A DNA stretch of 11,447 nucleotides from an uncultured Gammaproteobacteria bacterium. GTDB lineage: Bacteria; Pseudomonadota; Gammaproteobacteria; Xanthomonadales; Xanthomonadaceae. Positions 1-8,200 of the stretch are shown in pieces; positions within the stretch are counted from its first letter, which is position 1, and each line of letters opens with the position of its first letter. The DNA lies in NCBI GenBank assembly GCA_946885735.1, contig CAMPGW010000092.1, positions 1-11,447 on the forward strand. Reading direction: 5' to 3'. The position numbers and the translations under genes are program-made. A model generated the notes under the pieces. That model had not been told where the DNA came from. It saw nothing but the letters and a program-made list of their open reading frames with translations, and searched no databases.

Positions 1-793
1 TGCGCAGCGAGTTCATGCGGATGCGGTCGCCCAGCAGCGCGCCGCCGGTGCGGCGGCGGGTCGGGTCCACGCTGATGACGGCGATGCGCATCTGCGGGAA
101 GGCCTGCAGGAAGCGGTTCATCAGTTCATCGGTGACGCTGGACTTGCCGGCACCGCCCGTGCCGGTCAGGCCGATGACCGGGGTGCGGCCGGCGGCCAGC
201 TGCCACTGCTTGCGCAGGCTGGCGAGTTCGGCCTCGTCGATCAGGCCCTCCTCCAGCGCACTGAGCATTTTTCCTACAGAGATTTCATCGTCCTTGCTGA
301 CGACCTGCGGGCGCCCGGCCGGCAACCTGTGGGCCACGGTGCGCTGGACGAGATCCTCGATCATCGCCACCAGGCCCATCTGCATGCCGTCGTTGGGGTG
401 GTAAATGCGCTCGACCCCGTACTCCTGCAACTCGCTGATCTCTTCCGGCGTGATCGTGCCGCCGCCGCCGCCGAACACGCGGATGTGGCCGGCGCCGCGC
501 TCGCGCAGCATGTCGACCATGTACTTGAAGTACTCGGTGTGGCCGCCCTGGTAGCTCGACAGCGCGATGCCGTCGGCGTCCTCCTGCAGGGCCGCGCGCA
601 CCACGTCCTCGACGCTGCGGTTGTGGCCAAGATGAACGACCTCGACGCCCTGCGCCTGGATCAGCCGCCGCATGATGTTGATGGCGGCGTCGTGCCCGTC
701 GAACAGGCTGGCGGCGGTCACGAAGCGCAGCGGGCTGCGCTCGGCCTGGGGTTCGGCGCCGGGATGGCCGGAGTTGGCGGGTTGGCTGTTCAT
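1..793 (-). CDS. icmF: Fused isobutyryl-CoA mutase / methylmalonyl-CoA mutase family protein (IcmF type), N-terminal part only
   Basis: The frame reads from an ATG at 793 (reverse strand) to the left edge without a stop, giving 264 residues of a protein that is normally near 1,100. Residues 22-155 form a B12-binding domain: FDGHDAAIN at 31-39 carries His34, the expected lower axial cobalt ligand, followed by GHNRS at 56-60, SSYQGGH at 79-85 and a glycine run at 108-112. After a linker, a MeaB-like G-protein chaperone domain begins near 205 with the Walker A loop GTGGAGKS (211-218); DPTRRRTGGALLGDRIRM at 243-260 matches MeaB-type GTPases. B12 domain first, then GTPase, then the mutase barrel is the IcmF order, so the barrel should lie beyond the edge. 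IcmF interconverts isobutyryl- and n-butyryl-CoA in the cytoplasm, some members also isovaleryl/pivalyl-CoA. A GAGG lies about 7 bases before the start. Substrate is inferred; the fold is secure. Confidence 0.93.
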   Translation of the reverse strand, partial: MNSQPANSGHPGAEPQAERSPLRFVTAASLFDGHDAAINIMRRLIQAQGVEVVHLGHNRSVEDVVRAALQEDADGIALSSYQGGHTEYFKYMVDMLRERGAGHIRVFGGGGGTITPEEISELQEYGVERIYHPNDGMQMGLVAMIEDLVQRTVAHRLPAGRPQVVSKDDEISVGKMLSALEEGLIDEAELASLRKQWQLAAGRTPVIGLTGTGGAGKSSVTDELMNRFLQAFPQMRIAVISVDPTRRRTGGALLGDRIRMNSLR

Positions 794-816
794 GACGCGC
801 CTCGGGAAATCGGACT

Positions 817-832
817 CAATCCACGGATTGTA
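817..832 (-). promoter_or_regulatory. Possible -10 box with overlapping palindrome upstream of icmF
   Basis: On the reverse strand TACAAT (832-827) resembles a sigma-70 -10 box and would start a transcript about 27 bases before the icmF ATG at 793. No convincing -35 element is visible 16-18 bases further upstream. A perfect dyad, CAATCC-AC-GGATTG (817-830), overlaps the box and the likely transcription start, where a repressor site would be expected. The rest of the 116-base divergent gap (794-909) shows no clear promoter for the plus-strand peptidase gene. Confidence 0.35.
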
Positions 833-909
833 GCGCCGCTCGCCTTCGACCACCCGTCCGGCCCGCTGCCATGTTAGGTTCCCGCCGACCCATACTTCCG
901 GATCCGCCG

Positions 910-2880
910 ATGTCTCAAATCCGCATCTTCGCCTTGTCCCTGCTGCTCCCGTTCGCGGGCGCCGCCGTCGCCAAGGCCCCGCCCTCGAACGCTCCCGACG
1001 CGCTGACGCTGGAGCTGCTGCGTGAATCCGAGTTCCGGGCCGTCGCCATTTCCCCGGACGGGAACAAGCTGGCCATCGCCCGCCGCGACACGAGCGGCAA
1101 GATGCCCACCACCCAGGTGGTCATCCACAACCGCGCCGACCTCACGCCGCTAATGAGTTTCGACTCCGGGAGCGGCGGAACCATCACCTCGCTGGACTGG
1201 ATGGGCAACAAGCAACTGGTCATCGGCGTGACCCGCATCGATGCCCGCTTCGCGGTGCCAAGCTTCGAGCCCATCCTGGTCATCGCCAACCTGGACGGCT
1301 CGCGTTCGATCGAGCTGCCGGGTCGCTTCTACTCGACGATCGAGGGCGATTCGGAGCACATCCTGGTGTCCACCTGCAGCCGCGCCAAGGGCTCGCTGGG
1401 CTGCACCGTTCCGGAAATCCGCAAGACCGACATCAAGCACCTGACCGGCAGGGGCGAACTGGTGATCGCCGGGCCGCCCGGCACCACGTTGTACGCCGAC
1501 CAGGCTGGCAAGGCCGCGGTCGCCTTCACCGTGGACGAGGACGACGGCACCACGCGCACGCACGTCTACAACAACGTGTCGGGCGACTGGAAGATGATCA
1601 ACGACAGCAAGGAAACCGGCCTGGTGGTGTTCCCGGTCGAGATCCGCCGCGACGGCAGCTCCGCGCTGCTGCAGGCCGAGCGCAAGCAGGGTCCGGACGT
1701 CATCGAGACCTACGACCCGCGCACCGGCGAGCGCAAGCCGCTCTACGTGGATCCGCAATCGGATCCGATCGAGACGGTGTTCGCCTTCGACGGCGACGAG
1801 TTGATCGGGGCCTACTACAACCCGACCCAGCCGCGCCTGCACCTGTTCAAGCCCGACCATCCGGATGCGCAGATCCTGCGCGAGCTGCAGGCGGCGCTGC
1901 CGGGCCGCGTCATCACGCCGCTGAGCCGCAGTGACGACGGCAACCTGATGGTGCTGTACTCGTACACCGACCGCGACCCGGGCGCGTACGACCTGTTCGA
2001 CCGCAAGGCGATGAAGCTCAGCCGCCTCGCCTATCGCAAGCCCTGGATCGATCCGGCGAAGCAGGCGCCGCAGCGCGGCGTGTCCTTCAAGTCGCGCGAC
2101 GGCGAGTCGCTGCACGGGTTGCTGAGCCTGCCGCCCGGCTCCGATGGCCGCAACCTGCCCCTGGTGGTGATGCCGCACGGCGGCCCCCACGGCGTGGTGG
2201 ACGAATGGGGCTACGACCCCGAGCTGCAGATCCTGGCCCAGCACGGCTATGCGGTGCTGCAGGTGAACTTCCGCGGTTCCGGCGGCTATGGCCGCCGCTT
2301 CAACGACCTCGGCGAGCGCCAGTGGGGCGGCAAGATGCAGGCCGACATCACCGACGCCACGCGCTGGGCCCTGGCCGAGGGCATCGCCGACCCGAAGCGC
2401 GTCTGCATCTACGGGGCGAGCTTCGGCGGTTACGCGGCGCTGATGGGGCCGATCCGCGAGCCGGGCCTGTACCGCTGCGCGATCGGCGTGTCCGGCGTCT
2501 TCGACCTCTCCAAGATGTACCGCTGGGGCGACATCCGCCGCAGCGACTACGGCCAGAACTACCTCAAGCGCGTGCTCGGCGAGGACCCCGCGGAACTGGC
2601 GGCCAATTCGCCGGTGTCGCTGGTGGACCGGCTCGACGTGCCGGTGCTGCTGGTGCACGGTGAACTCGACGACCGCGTGCCGGTCGGGCATGCCCTGGCC
2701 ATGGAGCGTGCGATGCGCAAGGCCGGCAAGCCGGTCGAGCTGGTGCGCTACTCGCGCACCGGCCACAGCATCCGGATCGACGAGCACGAGCGGGACTATT
2801 ACGGGCGCATACTGGCCTTCCTTGACCAGCACATCGGCGGCAATGCGGCGGTCGCCACTGCCGCCTCCGGAGCCCAATGA
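910..2880 (+). CDS. Secreted S9 family (prolyl oligopeptidase-type) serine peptidase
   Basis: 656 residues. The ATG at 910 is preferred over the in-frame ATG at 871 because it opens directly on a signal peptide (about residues 1-23: short basic start, hydrophobic LSLLLPFAGAAVA, cleavage near AVAKA), placing the enzyme in the periplasm or outside. Residues about 35-390 are a diverged beta-propeller half; residues about 400-650 are the alpha/beta hydrolase. The catalytic set is complete: oxyanion-region HGGPHG at 423-428, nucleophile Ser504 in GASFGG (502-507), Asp587 in HGELDDRVP (583-591) and His619 in RTGHS. The pattern fits dipeptidyl-aminopeptidase/acylaminoacyl-peptidase-like S9 enzymes, which cleave short peptides from the N-terminal side. 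The exact specificity (Xaa-Pro, acyl-aminoacyl or other) cannot be read from the sequence. Its stop overlaps the next gene's start, so the two are probably co-translated. No strong Shine-Dalgarno is visible before the start. Confidence 0.93.
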   Translation: MSQIRIFALSLLLPFAGAAVAKAPPSNAPDALTLELLRESEFRAVAISPDGNKLAIARRDTSGKMPTTQVVIHNRADLTPLMSFDSGSGGTITSLDWMGNKQLVIGVTRIDARFAVPSFEPILVIANLDGSRSIELPGRFYSTIEGDSEHILVSTCSRAKGSLGCTVPEIRKTDIKHLTGRGELVIAGPPGTTLYADQAGKAAVAFTVDEDDGTTRTHVYNNVSGDWKMINDSKETGLVVFPVEIRRDGSSALLQAERKQGPDVIETYDPRTGERKPLYVDPQSDPIETVFAFDGDELIGAYYNPTQPRLHLFKPDHPDAQILRELQAALPGRVITPLSRSDDGNLMVLYSYTDRDPGAYDLFDRKAMKLSRLAYRKPWIDPAKQAPQRGVSFKSRDGESLHGLLSLPPGSDGRNLPLVVMPHGGPHGVVDEWGYDPELQILAQHGYAVLQVNFRGSGGYGRRFNDLGERQWGGKMQADITDATRWALAEGIADPKRVCIYGASFGGYAALMGPIREPGLYRCAIGVSGVFDLSKMYRWGDIRRSDYGQNYLKRVLGEDPAELAANSPVSLVDRLDVPVLLVHGELDDRVPVGHALAMERAMRKAGKPVELVRYSRTGHSIRIDEHERDYYGRILAFLDQHIGGNAAVATAASGAQ

Positions 2881-3470
2881 CGGAAGCCCACCTCTTCGCC
2901 ATCGGCATCACCCTCGCCGCCCTCGCCGGCGTGCGCGCCTACCTGACCGTGTTCGGCATTGGCCTGGCGGGCTTGTTGGGCTGGGTGGACCTGCCGCCGG
3001 CGCTGGAGGTGGCGAGTAATTGGTGGGTGCTTGGCACCGCGGGCGCGCTGACGGTGGTGGAGTTCTTCACCGACAAGATCCCCGGCGTGGATTCGGCCTC
3101 GGACCTGGCGCAGACCATCCTGCGGGTGCCGGTGGGCGCGTTCCTGGCCGCGGCCACGCTCTCGCCCGATGGCGATCTCGGTGGCTGGGCATTGGCAGGC
3201 GGCGCGAGCGCCGCCCTGCTGACGCACGTGACCAAGACCGCCACCCGCGCGCTGGTCAACGGCTCGCCGGAGCCGGTCTCCAACTGGACCGCGTCGCTCG
3301 GCGAGGACGCGGCCGTGCTCGGCTCGCTGGCGCTGGTGTTCGCGCACCCGTGGCTGGCGCTGGCCATCGTGCTCGGCATGCTGGCGCTGCTGCTGTTCGG
3401 CGTGCTGTGGCTGCTGCGCCGGCTGGCGCGGGCGTTGCGCGCTAGCGGGCGGGCGGCGGCCCCCAGTTGA
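2877..3470 (+). CDS. DUF4126 family integral membrane protein
   Basis: 197 residues, starting in the ATGA overlap (2877-2880) with the peptidase stop, a sign of translational coupling. It is strongly hydrophobic, with likely membrane segments near residues 6-35, 48-64, 86-118 and 146-181, and a basic C-terminal tail (RRLARALRASGR). The DUF4126 pattern is visible: EFFTDKIPGVDSASD at 62-76 and TKTATRALVNGSPEPVSNW at 119-137, the polar stretches between helices. The molecular function of this family is not established as far as I know. The coupling to a secreted peptidase gene is notable but does not reveal a role. The last 29 bases overlap the 3' end of the convergent gene that stops at 3442, and no intrinsic terminator is visible there. 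Confidence 0.85.
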   Translation: MTEAHLFAIGITLAALAGVRAYLTVFGIGLAGLLGWVDLPPALEVASNWWVLGTAGALTVVEFFTDKIPGVDSASDLAQTILRVPVGAFLAAATLSPDGDLGGWALAGGASAALLTHVTKTATRALVNGSPEPVSNWTASLGEDAAVLGSLALVFAHPWLALAIVLGMLALLLFGVLWLLRRLARALRASGRAAAPS

Positions 3471-4317
3471 AGCAGCGGAACGAGGTGAAGCCGTCGCCGT
3501 CGGCATCGCGCTCGCCCACGGTCGCCAGGTCGCAGTCCTCGTCCTTGCCGTCCGAGTCGCAGACTTCGGTGGCGCCGGGCCGCCGCGCGGGGTCCTGGTC
3601 GTCGCAGTCGTTGCCGCCCGCCGTCAGCGCGGGCTCGCCGTCGCCGTCGGCATCGGTGCGCGTCGCCATGCAGCGGTCGTAGCTTTCGCTGCAGGTCGTT
3701 GCCGGTCCACAGGCGGGCGGACTGCCGGCAGAGCACTGCCGCAATGCGGTTCCGCCACCGAGCCCGCAGCGCTCGGCGCCGTTGCAGAACAGGCCGTCGT
3801 CGCACTCGGCATCGCTGGCGCAACGGTCCTGCACTCGCGCCAGCGCGAAGACCCGCGACTGTCCGGCACCGAAGCGATGCAAGGGGGCGCCACGCGCATC
3901 CAGCAGCACGCGTTCGACGGTGCCCACCCGCAGCACCACGCTCAGCCCGTCGAGATCCCAGTGGTCGGGCTGCTCCAGCAGGTCGGCTTTCATGCGATCG
4001 GTCAGGGTCAGTTCCAGGCCGGTCACCCCGCCCATCGCTCCGACCGGATAGCGCACCTCGTGGCTCGAGCCGGCGGTCCAGGTGGCCGAGGCGTTGGCGT
4101 TGCGCGCCAGCACCTGGCGCATGCCGCCGGAGGACACGATGGCCAGCGCCAGGTTGTTTCCGGTACCGCTGACGTTGCCGCCGCGCAGGTCGTCGCCGCC
4201 GGTGCGCAGGCGCACCACCAGCTCCGCCTGCTGCGCCTGCGCCGCGGGCGCGACGAGGTAACCGCAGGCCAGGCACGCAACCAGTGCAGCCCAGGCCGGC
4301 AGCCGCGTCACGGGCAT
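3442..4317 (-). CDS. Exported protein with MopE-type putative metal-binding repeats
   Basis: 291 residues from an ATG at 4317. Residues 1-28 are a signal peptide ending in an AQA cleavage site. Residues 30-160 form a beta-rich domain opening with LVVRLRTGGDDLRGGN (33-48), a motif I recognise from extracellular proteins but cannot name firmly. Residues 166-216 are Cys-rich (CASDAECDDGLFCNGAERC at 166-184), a pattern common in myxobacterial and planctomycete surface proteins. Then comes a MopE-like unit: DADGDG at 222-227, NDCDDQDP at 236-243 and PGATEVCDSDGKDEDCD at 247-263. A second unit starts (DADGDG, 271-276) but the protein stops 15 residues later. The repeats resemble PF11617, named for copper-binding MopE; such Asp-rich loops may equally bind calcium. 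The start overlaps the end of the upstream gene by 10 bases, so the two are probably translated together. Function unknown; likely periplasmic or secreted. Confidence 0.78.
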   Translation of the reverse strand: MPVTRLPAWAALVACLACGYLVAPAAQAQQAELVVRLRTGGDDLRGGNVSGTGNNLALAIVSSGGMRQVLARNANASATWTAGSSHEVRYPVGAMGGVTGLELTLTDRMKADLLEQPDHWDLDGLSVVLRVGTVERVLLDARGAPLHRFGAGQSRVFALARVQDRCASDAECDDGLFCNGAERCGLGGGTALRQCSAGSPPACGPATTCSESYDRCMATRTDADGDGEPALTAGGNDCDDQDPARRPGATEVCDSDGKDEDCDLATVGERDADGDGFTSFRCFNWGPPPAR

Positions 4318-5096
4318 CCGCTCCAGACCGCGGGGTCGTTGTCGTTGCAGTCGTCGCCCCGCGTTTCGAGCCAGGCGCCTTCCGCCTCGAGCGCCGCCCG
4401 ATGCTGGGGGCAGGCGTTTACGCGGCGCGCCGGGTCGCCGTGGCGGTCGCGATCCATGTCCAGGAAGTAAGCCACGGTCACGCCCTCGTCCACGGCGCCG
4501 TCGCAGTTGTCGTCATACCCATTGCAGACCTCCGAGGCGCGGCGATTGACGTTGGCGCGCTCGTCGTCGCAGTCGTCGCCGCGGTTGTGTGCGATCAGGC
4601 CCGCCGCGGGTGGTGGCGGCAGGCGCACGGCGTCGAGGGCGCGTCGCGCGGCCTCTTCGCGCTGCCGGCGCAAGCGATCGAAGGCCGGCGATACCGGCGA
4701 ACGGGTGGCGCCGTCCAGGGTGCGTGGCGCCACGGTCGGCGCGACCGTGGGTTGCACGGCGGGACCGTTGCAGCTCGCCAGTTCCGCTCCCGTCAGCGCT
4801 TGCGTAGCGCTGCCGAAGCGCTGGACCACGCCGGCCTTCCGCGCCAGCGCGGCGCAGGCGGCGACGGTCGGGGCGCGCCAGCTGGCCTGGGCTCGGCAGG
4901 CGCCCTTTGCGCAGGTCCACCGGACCTGGCCATCGATCACCTCTCCGGCAAACGAAGCGTCGCGCAGGGCCGCGTGGAAGGATTGGGCCACCGGCACGAC
5001 CAGGCGGACCTTCGGGACCGGCGGCAACGACTGTGCACTGGCCCAGGCCGGGGCAAGCCAGGCCAGCATGGCGATCGCAACGTGCGCGCAACTCAT
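4308..5096 (-). CDS. Exported protein with Cys-containing N-terminal domain and C-terminal MopE-type metal-binding repeats
   Basis: 262 residues. The ATG at 5096 is chosen over an in-frame ATG at 5165 because it opens a clean signal peptide (about residues 1-22, ending ASAQS). Residues 30-112 form a small domain with four cysteines (62, 67, 81, 109); its pattern WTCxxxxC, CxALARKxG, then CN recalls small uncharacterised exported proteins annotated as CC_3452-like in alphaproteobacteria, a resemblance from memory only. A TVAPTVAP linker and a charged helix (138-158) follow. The C-terminal region carries DDCDDERANV at 174-183, EVCNGYDDNCDGAVDEG at 189-205, DMDRDRHGD at 213-221 and GDDCNDNDP at 247-255, the CDDxD/CNGxDDNCDG signature of MopE-type repeats. 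It is the first gene of a two-gene unit with the next MopE-like gene, overlapping it by 10 bases. Metal identity and function are unknown. Confidence 0.78.
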   Translation of the reverse strand: MSCAHVAIAMLAWLAPAWASAQSLPPVPKVRLVVPVAQSFHAALRDASFAGEVIDGQVRWTCAKGACRAQASWRAPTVAACAALARKAGVVQRFGSATQALTGAELASCNGPAVQPTVAPTVAPRTLDGATRSPVSPAFDRLRRQREEAARRALDAVRLPPPPAAGLIAHNRGDDCDDERANVNRRASEVCNGYDDNCDGAVDEGVTVAYFLDMDRDRHGDPARRVNACPQHRAALEAEGAWLETRGDDCNDNDPAVWSGCP

Positions 5097-5215
5097 TGGC
5101 AGCCATCCCCGGCGGTGCGTGGCCAGTAGAACAGCCCTGGGGCCCGGCCGCAAATGCGGGGCCACGGTGGGAGCGGTCGCCGGCTTCGGGTATCGTCTGG
5201 CCCGGGGGTGCGCTC
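5097..5215 (+). promoter_or_regulatory. Divergent promoter region between the MopE-like pair and the propeller-GGDEF gene
   Basis: This 119-base gap must drive both divergent units. On the plus strand TATCGT (5191-5196) is a weak -10 candidate 19 bases before the sensor ATG, without a recognisable -35; a purine-rich GGGGGTG before the ATG may serve as ribosome-binding site. A dyad CCGCA-AA-TGCGG (5148-5159) sits mid-gap and could be an operator shared by both sides. On the reverse strand no good promoter match is visible. These are by-eye matches in GC-rich sequence, so only the role of the gap as a divergent control region is reasonably safe. Confidence 0.35.
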
Positions 5216-8200
5216 ATGCGCAGCAGGGGGTCGTGCGTTCGCTGGATCCGCTTCGCCGTCGCGTGCGCGATGGCGACGGGCCTGCACGTGGGCGTGGTGG
5301 CGGCGCAGGCTGAGCCGCGCACGCTCGCTCTCGAGGACATCGGCTTCCTGCCTGCCGAGCATTTCGACACCGGCGACGGCCTGCCCGCGATCAGCGTCGT
5401 ATCGGCCGCGGTGACGCCGCAGGGACAGGTCTGGCTGGGCACGATGCGCGGCCTGGTGCGCTACAACAGTCGGCGCTTCGTGCCCGAGCCCGGGCCCGGC
5501 AACGTGTTGCTGCACGCGACCGGCGACCTGGCCGCCACGCCCGACGGACGCCTGTGGGTGTCGGTGCCCGGCCACGGCGTCTTCATGCGCGAACAGGGAC
5601 TGTGGCGCGACGTCGGCCGCGCGATGGGACTGCCCGCCGACGCCGGCGTGCGCCTGCGCAGCTTCGTCCAGCCCGATGGCTATCGCCTCTTCATCTCCGG
5701 CCGCGGCACCGTGCACGAATGGAACGGCCGCAAGTGGGAGCCGTGGGTGCTGCCCGAGGCGCTGGCGAGCACCGAGATCTTCGACGTGTTGCTGCAGGCT
5801 GGCGAAGGCCATGCAGGCGACGGCCTGTGGATCGCCAGCTTCGGTCGCGGCCTCTGGCACTGCCAGGGACATCGCGCCTGCATGCCCGTGCCGATGACCG
5901 AGCCGGGACCGCGCTTCAACGAGATCACCTCGCTCGAGCAATGGAGCGACCCGCTGGATGGGAGCCCGATCCTGTGGGTGGGCAGTTATGGCGGCGGGCT
6001 CGCGCGGCTGCGGCAGGGACGTTGGGACCGGCTGCTGGCGGGTGAGCTCGGGCTGCCGAGCAACTTCCTGCAGCGCCTGCTCGTGCAGACGGTGCCGGGG
6101 CAGCCGCCGCACCTGTGGGTCGGCACGCGCACCGGTTTGGCGCACCGCATCGGCGATCGCTGGGTGCCGCTGGACGTGCATGCCCGCCACGAAGGCGCGA
6201 CGGTGAAGGCCCTGGCCGCCGGACGCACGTCGCGCGGTGACGCGCAGGTGTGGATCGGCTCCGACCAGGGTGCGGCGCGCCTGCCCCTGGTGGGCGCGTG
6301 GCGCACCATCAGCCAGATTGGCCGGCGCGGCAACGGCGTGTGGTCGCTGTTGCACGAGACGCGCGAGGGCCGCGAGGAATTCTGGCTCGGCAGCGACGGC
6401 GATGGACTGTGGCACTTCGATGCCGATGGTTGGCGCGCCTTCCACATGTCCGAAGGCCTGCCGAGCGATGCGATCCGCAGCGTGGCGCGCGACCCGCGCA
6501 GCGGCGAGCTGCTGGTGGGCACCTGGGGCGGCGAGTTGTCGCGCTTCCAGGGCGGGCGCTTCACCCGCGTGCCGACGCCGTGGCCGAAGTCCGACCACGA
6601 GGCGGTCACCCGCATCATCTTCGATCGCGATGGCACGACCTGGTTCGCGCTGCGCGAAAGCGGGCTGGCGCGACTGCAGGGCGGGCAGTGGCGCCTGTTC
6701 TCGCCGGCCGACGGCTATCCCTCGCGGATCTACGACCTGCAGCGTGTCGGCGACGTGCTGTGGGCGAGCACCAACATCCGCGGCCTGGCGCGCATCGACG
6801 CGCGCGGCTGGCGTTACTTCAGCATCGACCAGGGCCTGCCGGATTCCAGCTATTACGGCGTAAGCCTGGTGCCGCAAGCCGGGCGGCAGGTGTTGTGGGT
6901 CGGCAGCCTGCGCGCCGGCGTCATGCGCCTGGACGTGACCGATCCCGATGCGCCGGCGGTCGTCACCGCGCCCGCGCTGCCGACGCCGCCCGATCCCTTC
7001 GTGTACGAAGTCGCGCCGGACGGCCGCGGCAACCTGTTCGTCAGCACCAACTACGGTTCCGCCTTGTGGCGCCCGCGCGGCGACGGCGGCTACGAGGCGA
7101 CCGTGTTCCATCGCGGCGACGGCCTGCCGCACGACGAGAGCAATTACGGCGCGCTGCAGGTGGACGAGGCGCAGCGCATCTGGCTGGGCACGCTGGGCGG
7201 ACTGGGCGTGTACACGCCGGAGCAGGCCGATGCGCGCGCACCGGCGCCGGCATTGCTGGCGATCGAGGGCCTGAGCGTTGACGGCCGCGCGATCGCGCCC
7301 TCGCGCTGGACCCGGCCCCTGCGGCTCGGCCCGGGCAAGCACGACCTGGTGGTGGAGATGGCGCTGCGCACCGGCGAGCACGAGGGCGGCATCCGCTATC
7401 GCAGCCAGATGCTGGGCCTGGAGCAGGTGCCGACCGACTGGGGCGTGGACAACACGCGCAGCTTCACCGCGTTGCCGCCCGGCGACTACCGCCTTCGACT
7501 GGAGGCACGCGATGCGCGCGGCGTGGCGGCGGCACCGGTGGAAGTGGCGGTGTCCATCCCGATGCCGTTCTGGCGCACCGCACCCGCATTGCTTGCGCTG
7601 GGGCTGGCGACGGTGGCCGGACTGTTCGGCTTGCTGCGCCTGCGCGAGCGCCAGCAGCGCACCCGCGAACAGCAACTGGTCGGACTCGTCCGGCAGCGCA
7701 CGCTGGAGCTGGAGAACCGCGGCCTCGAGCTGCGCCGCATCAACGAGGAACTGACGCGCCTGAGCTACCACGATCCGCTCACCGACCTGGCCAATCGCCG
7801 CATGCTGCTCGAGCGCCTGCACGGCGAGTGGGAACTGGCGCAGGCGCGTGGCACGTCCCTGGCCTTCCTGCTGTTCGACCTCGACCAGTTCAAGGCCTAC
7901 AACGACCATCGCGGACACCTCGCCGGCGATGACTGCCTGCGCGAGGTCGGCCGCCGGATCGACACCGAGCTGCCCGGGGAGAACGCGACGGCGGGCCGCT
8001 ACGGCGGCGAGGAGTTCGGCGTGGTGCTGCCGGGCCTGACGCTCACCGAAGCGGTGCGCGAGGGCGAGCGCATCCGCCACGCGATCGAGTCCGCGGCGCT
8101 GCCGCACCCGGCCACGCCGCAGGGCGTGGTGACGATCAGCGTCGGCGTGTCGGCGATCGTGCCGACCCACGGCTACAGCGCCGAGTTGCTGATCGCCGCC

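Noticed and set aside
1150..2877. Long reverse-strand open frame of 575 codons opposite the S9 peptidase gene
   Set aside because: Composition is typical of a GC-rich antisense shadow (Ala, Arg, His, Val runs), with no domain, no signal peptide and no ribosome-binding site; the plus strand encodes a complete catalytic peptidase.
2939..4276. Reverse-strand open frame of 445 codons covering parts of two genes
   Set aside because: It lies out of frame with the MopE-like gene and antisense to DUF4126, is Arg/Ala-rich, and would require ignoring two well-supported proteins. I also checked it as a possible frameshifted continuation of the MopE repeats and saw no repeat motif.
4907..5215. Upstream in-frame extension of the GGDEF sensor (103 extra codons)
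   Set aside because: It overlaps the start and signal peptide of the divergent gene, is Pro/Gly/Arg-rich, and would bury the clear signal peptide that begins at 5216.
5093..8170. Reverse-strand open frame of 1025 codons opposite the propeller-GGDEF gene
   Set aside because: It is the shadow of an obvious multidomain protein; low-complexity Ala/Arg/Gln/His content and no recognisable motif.
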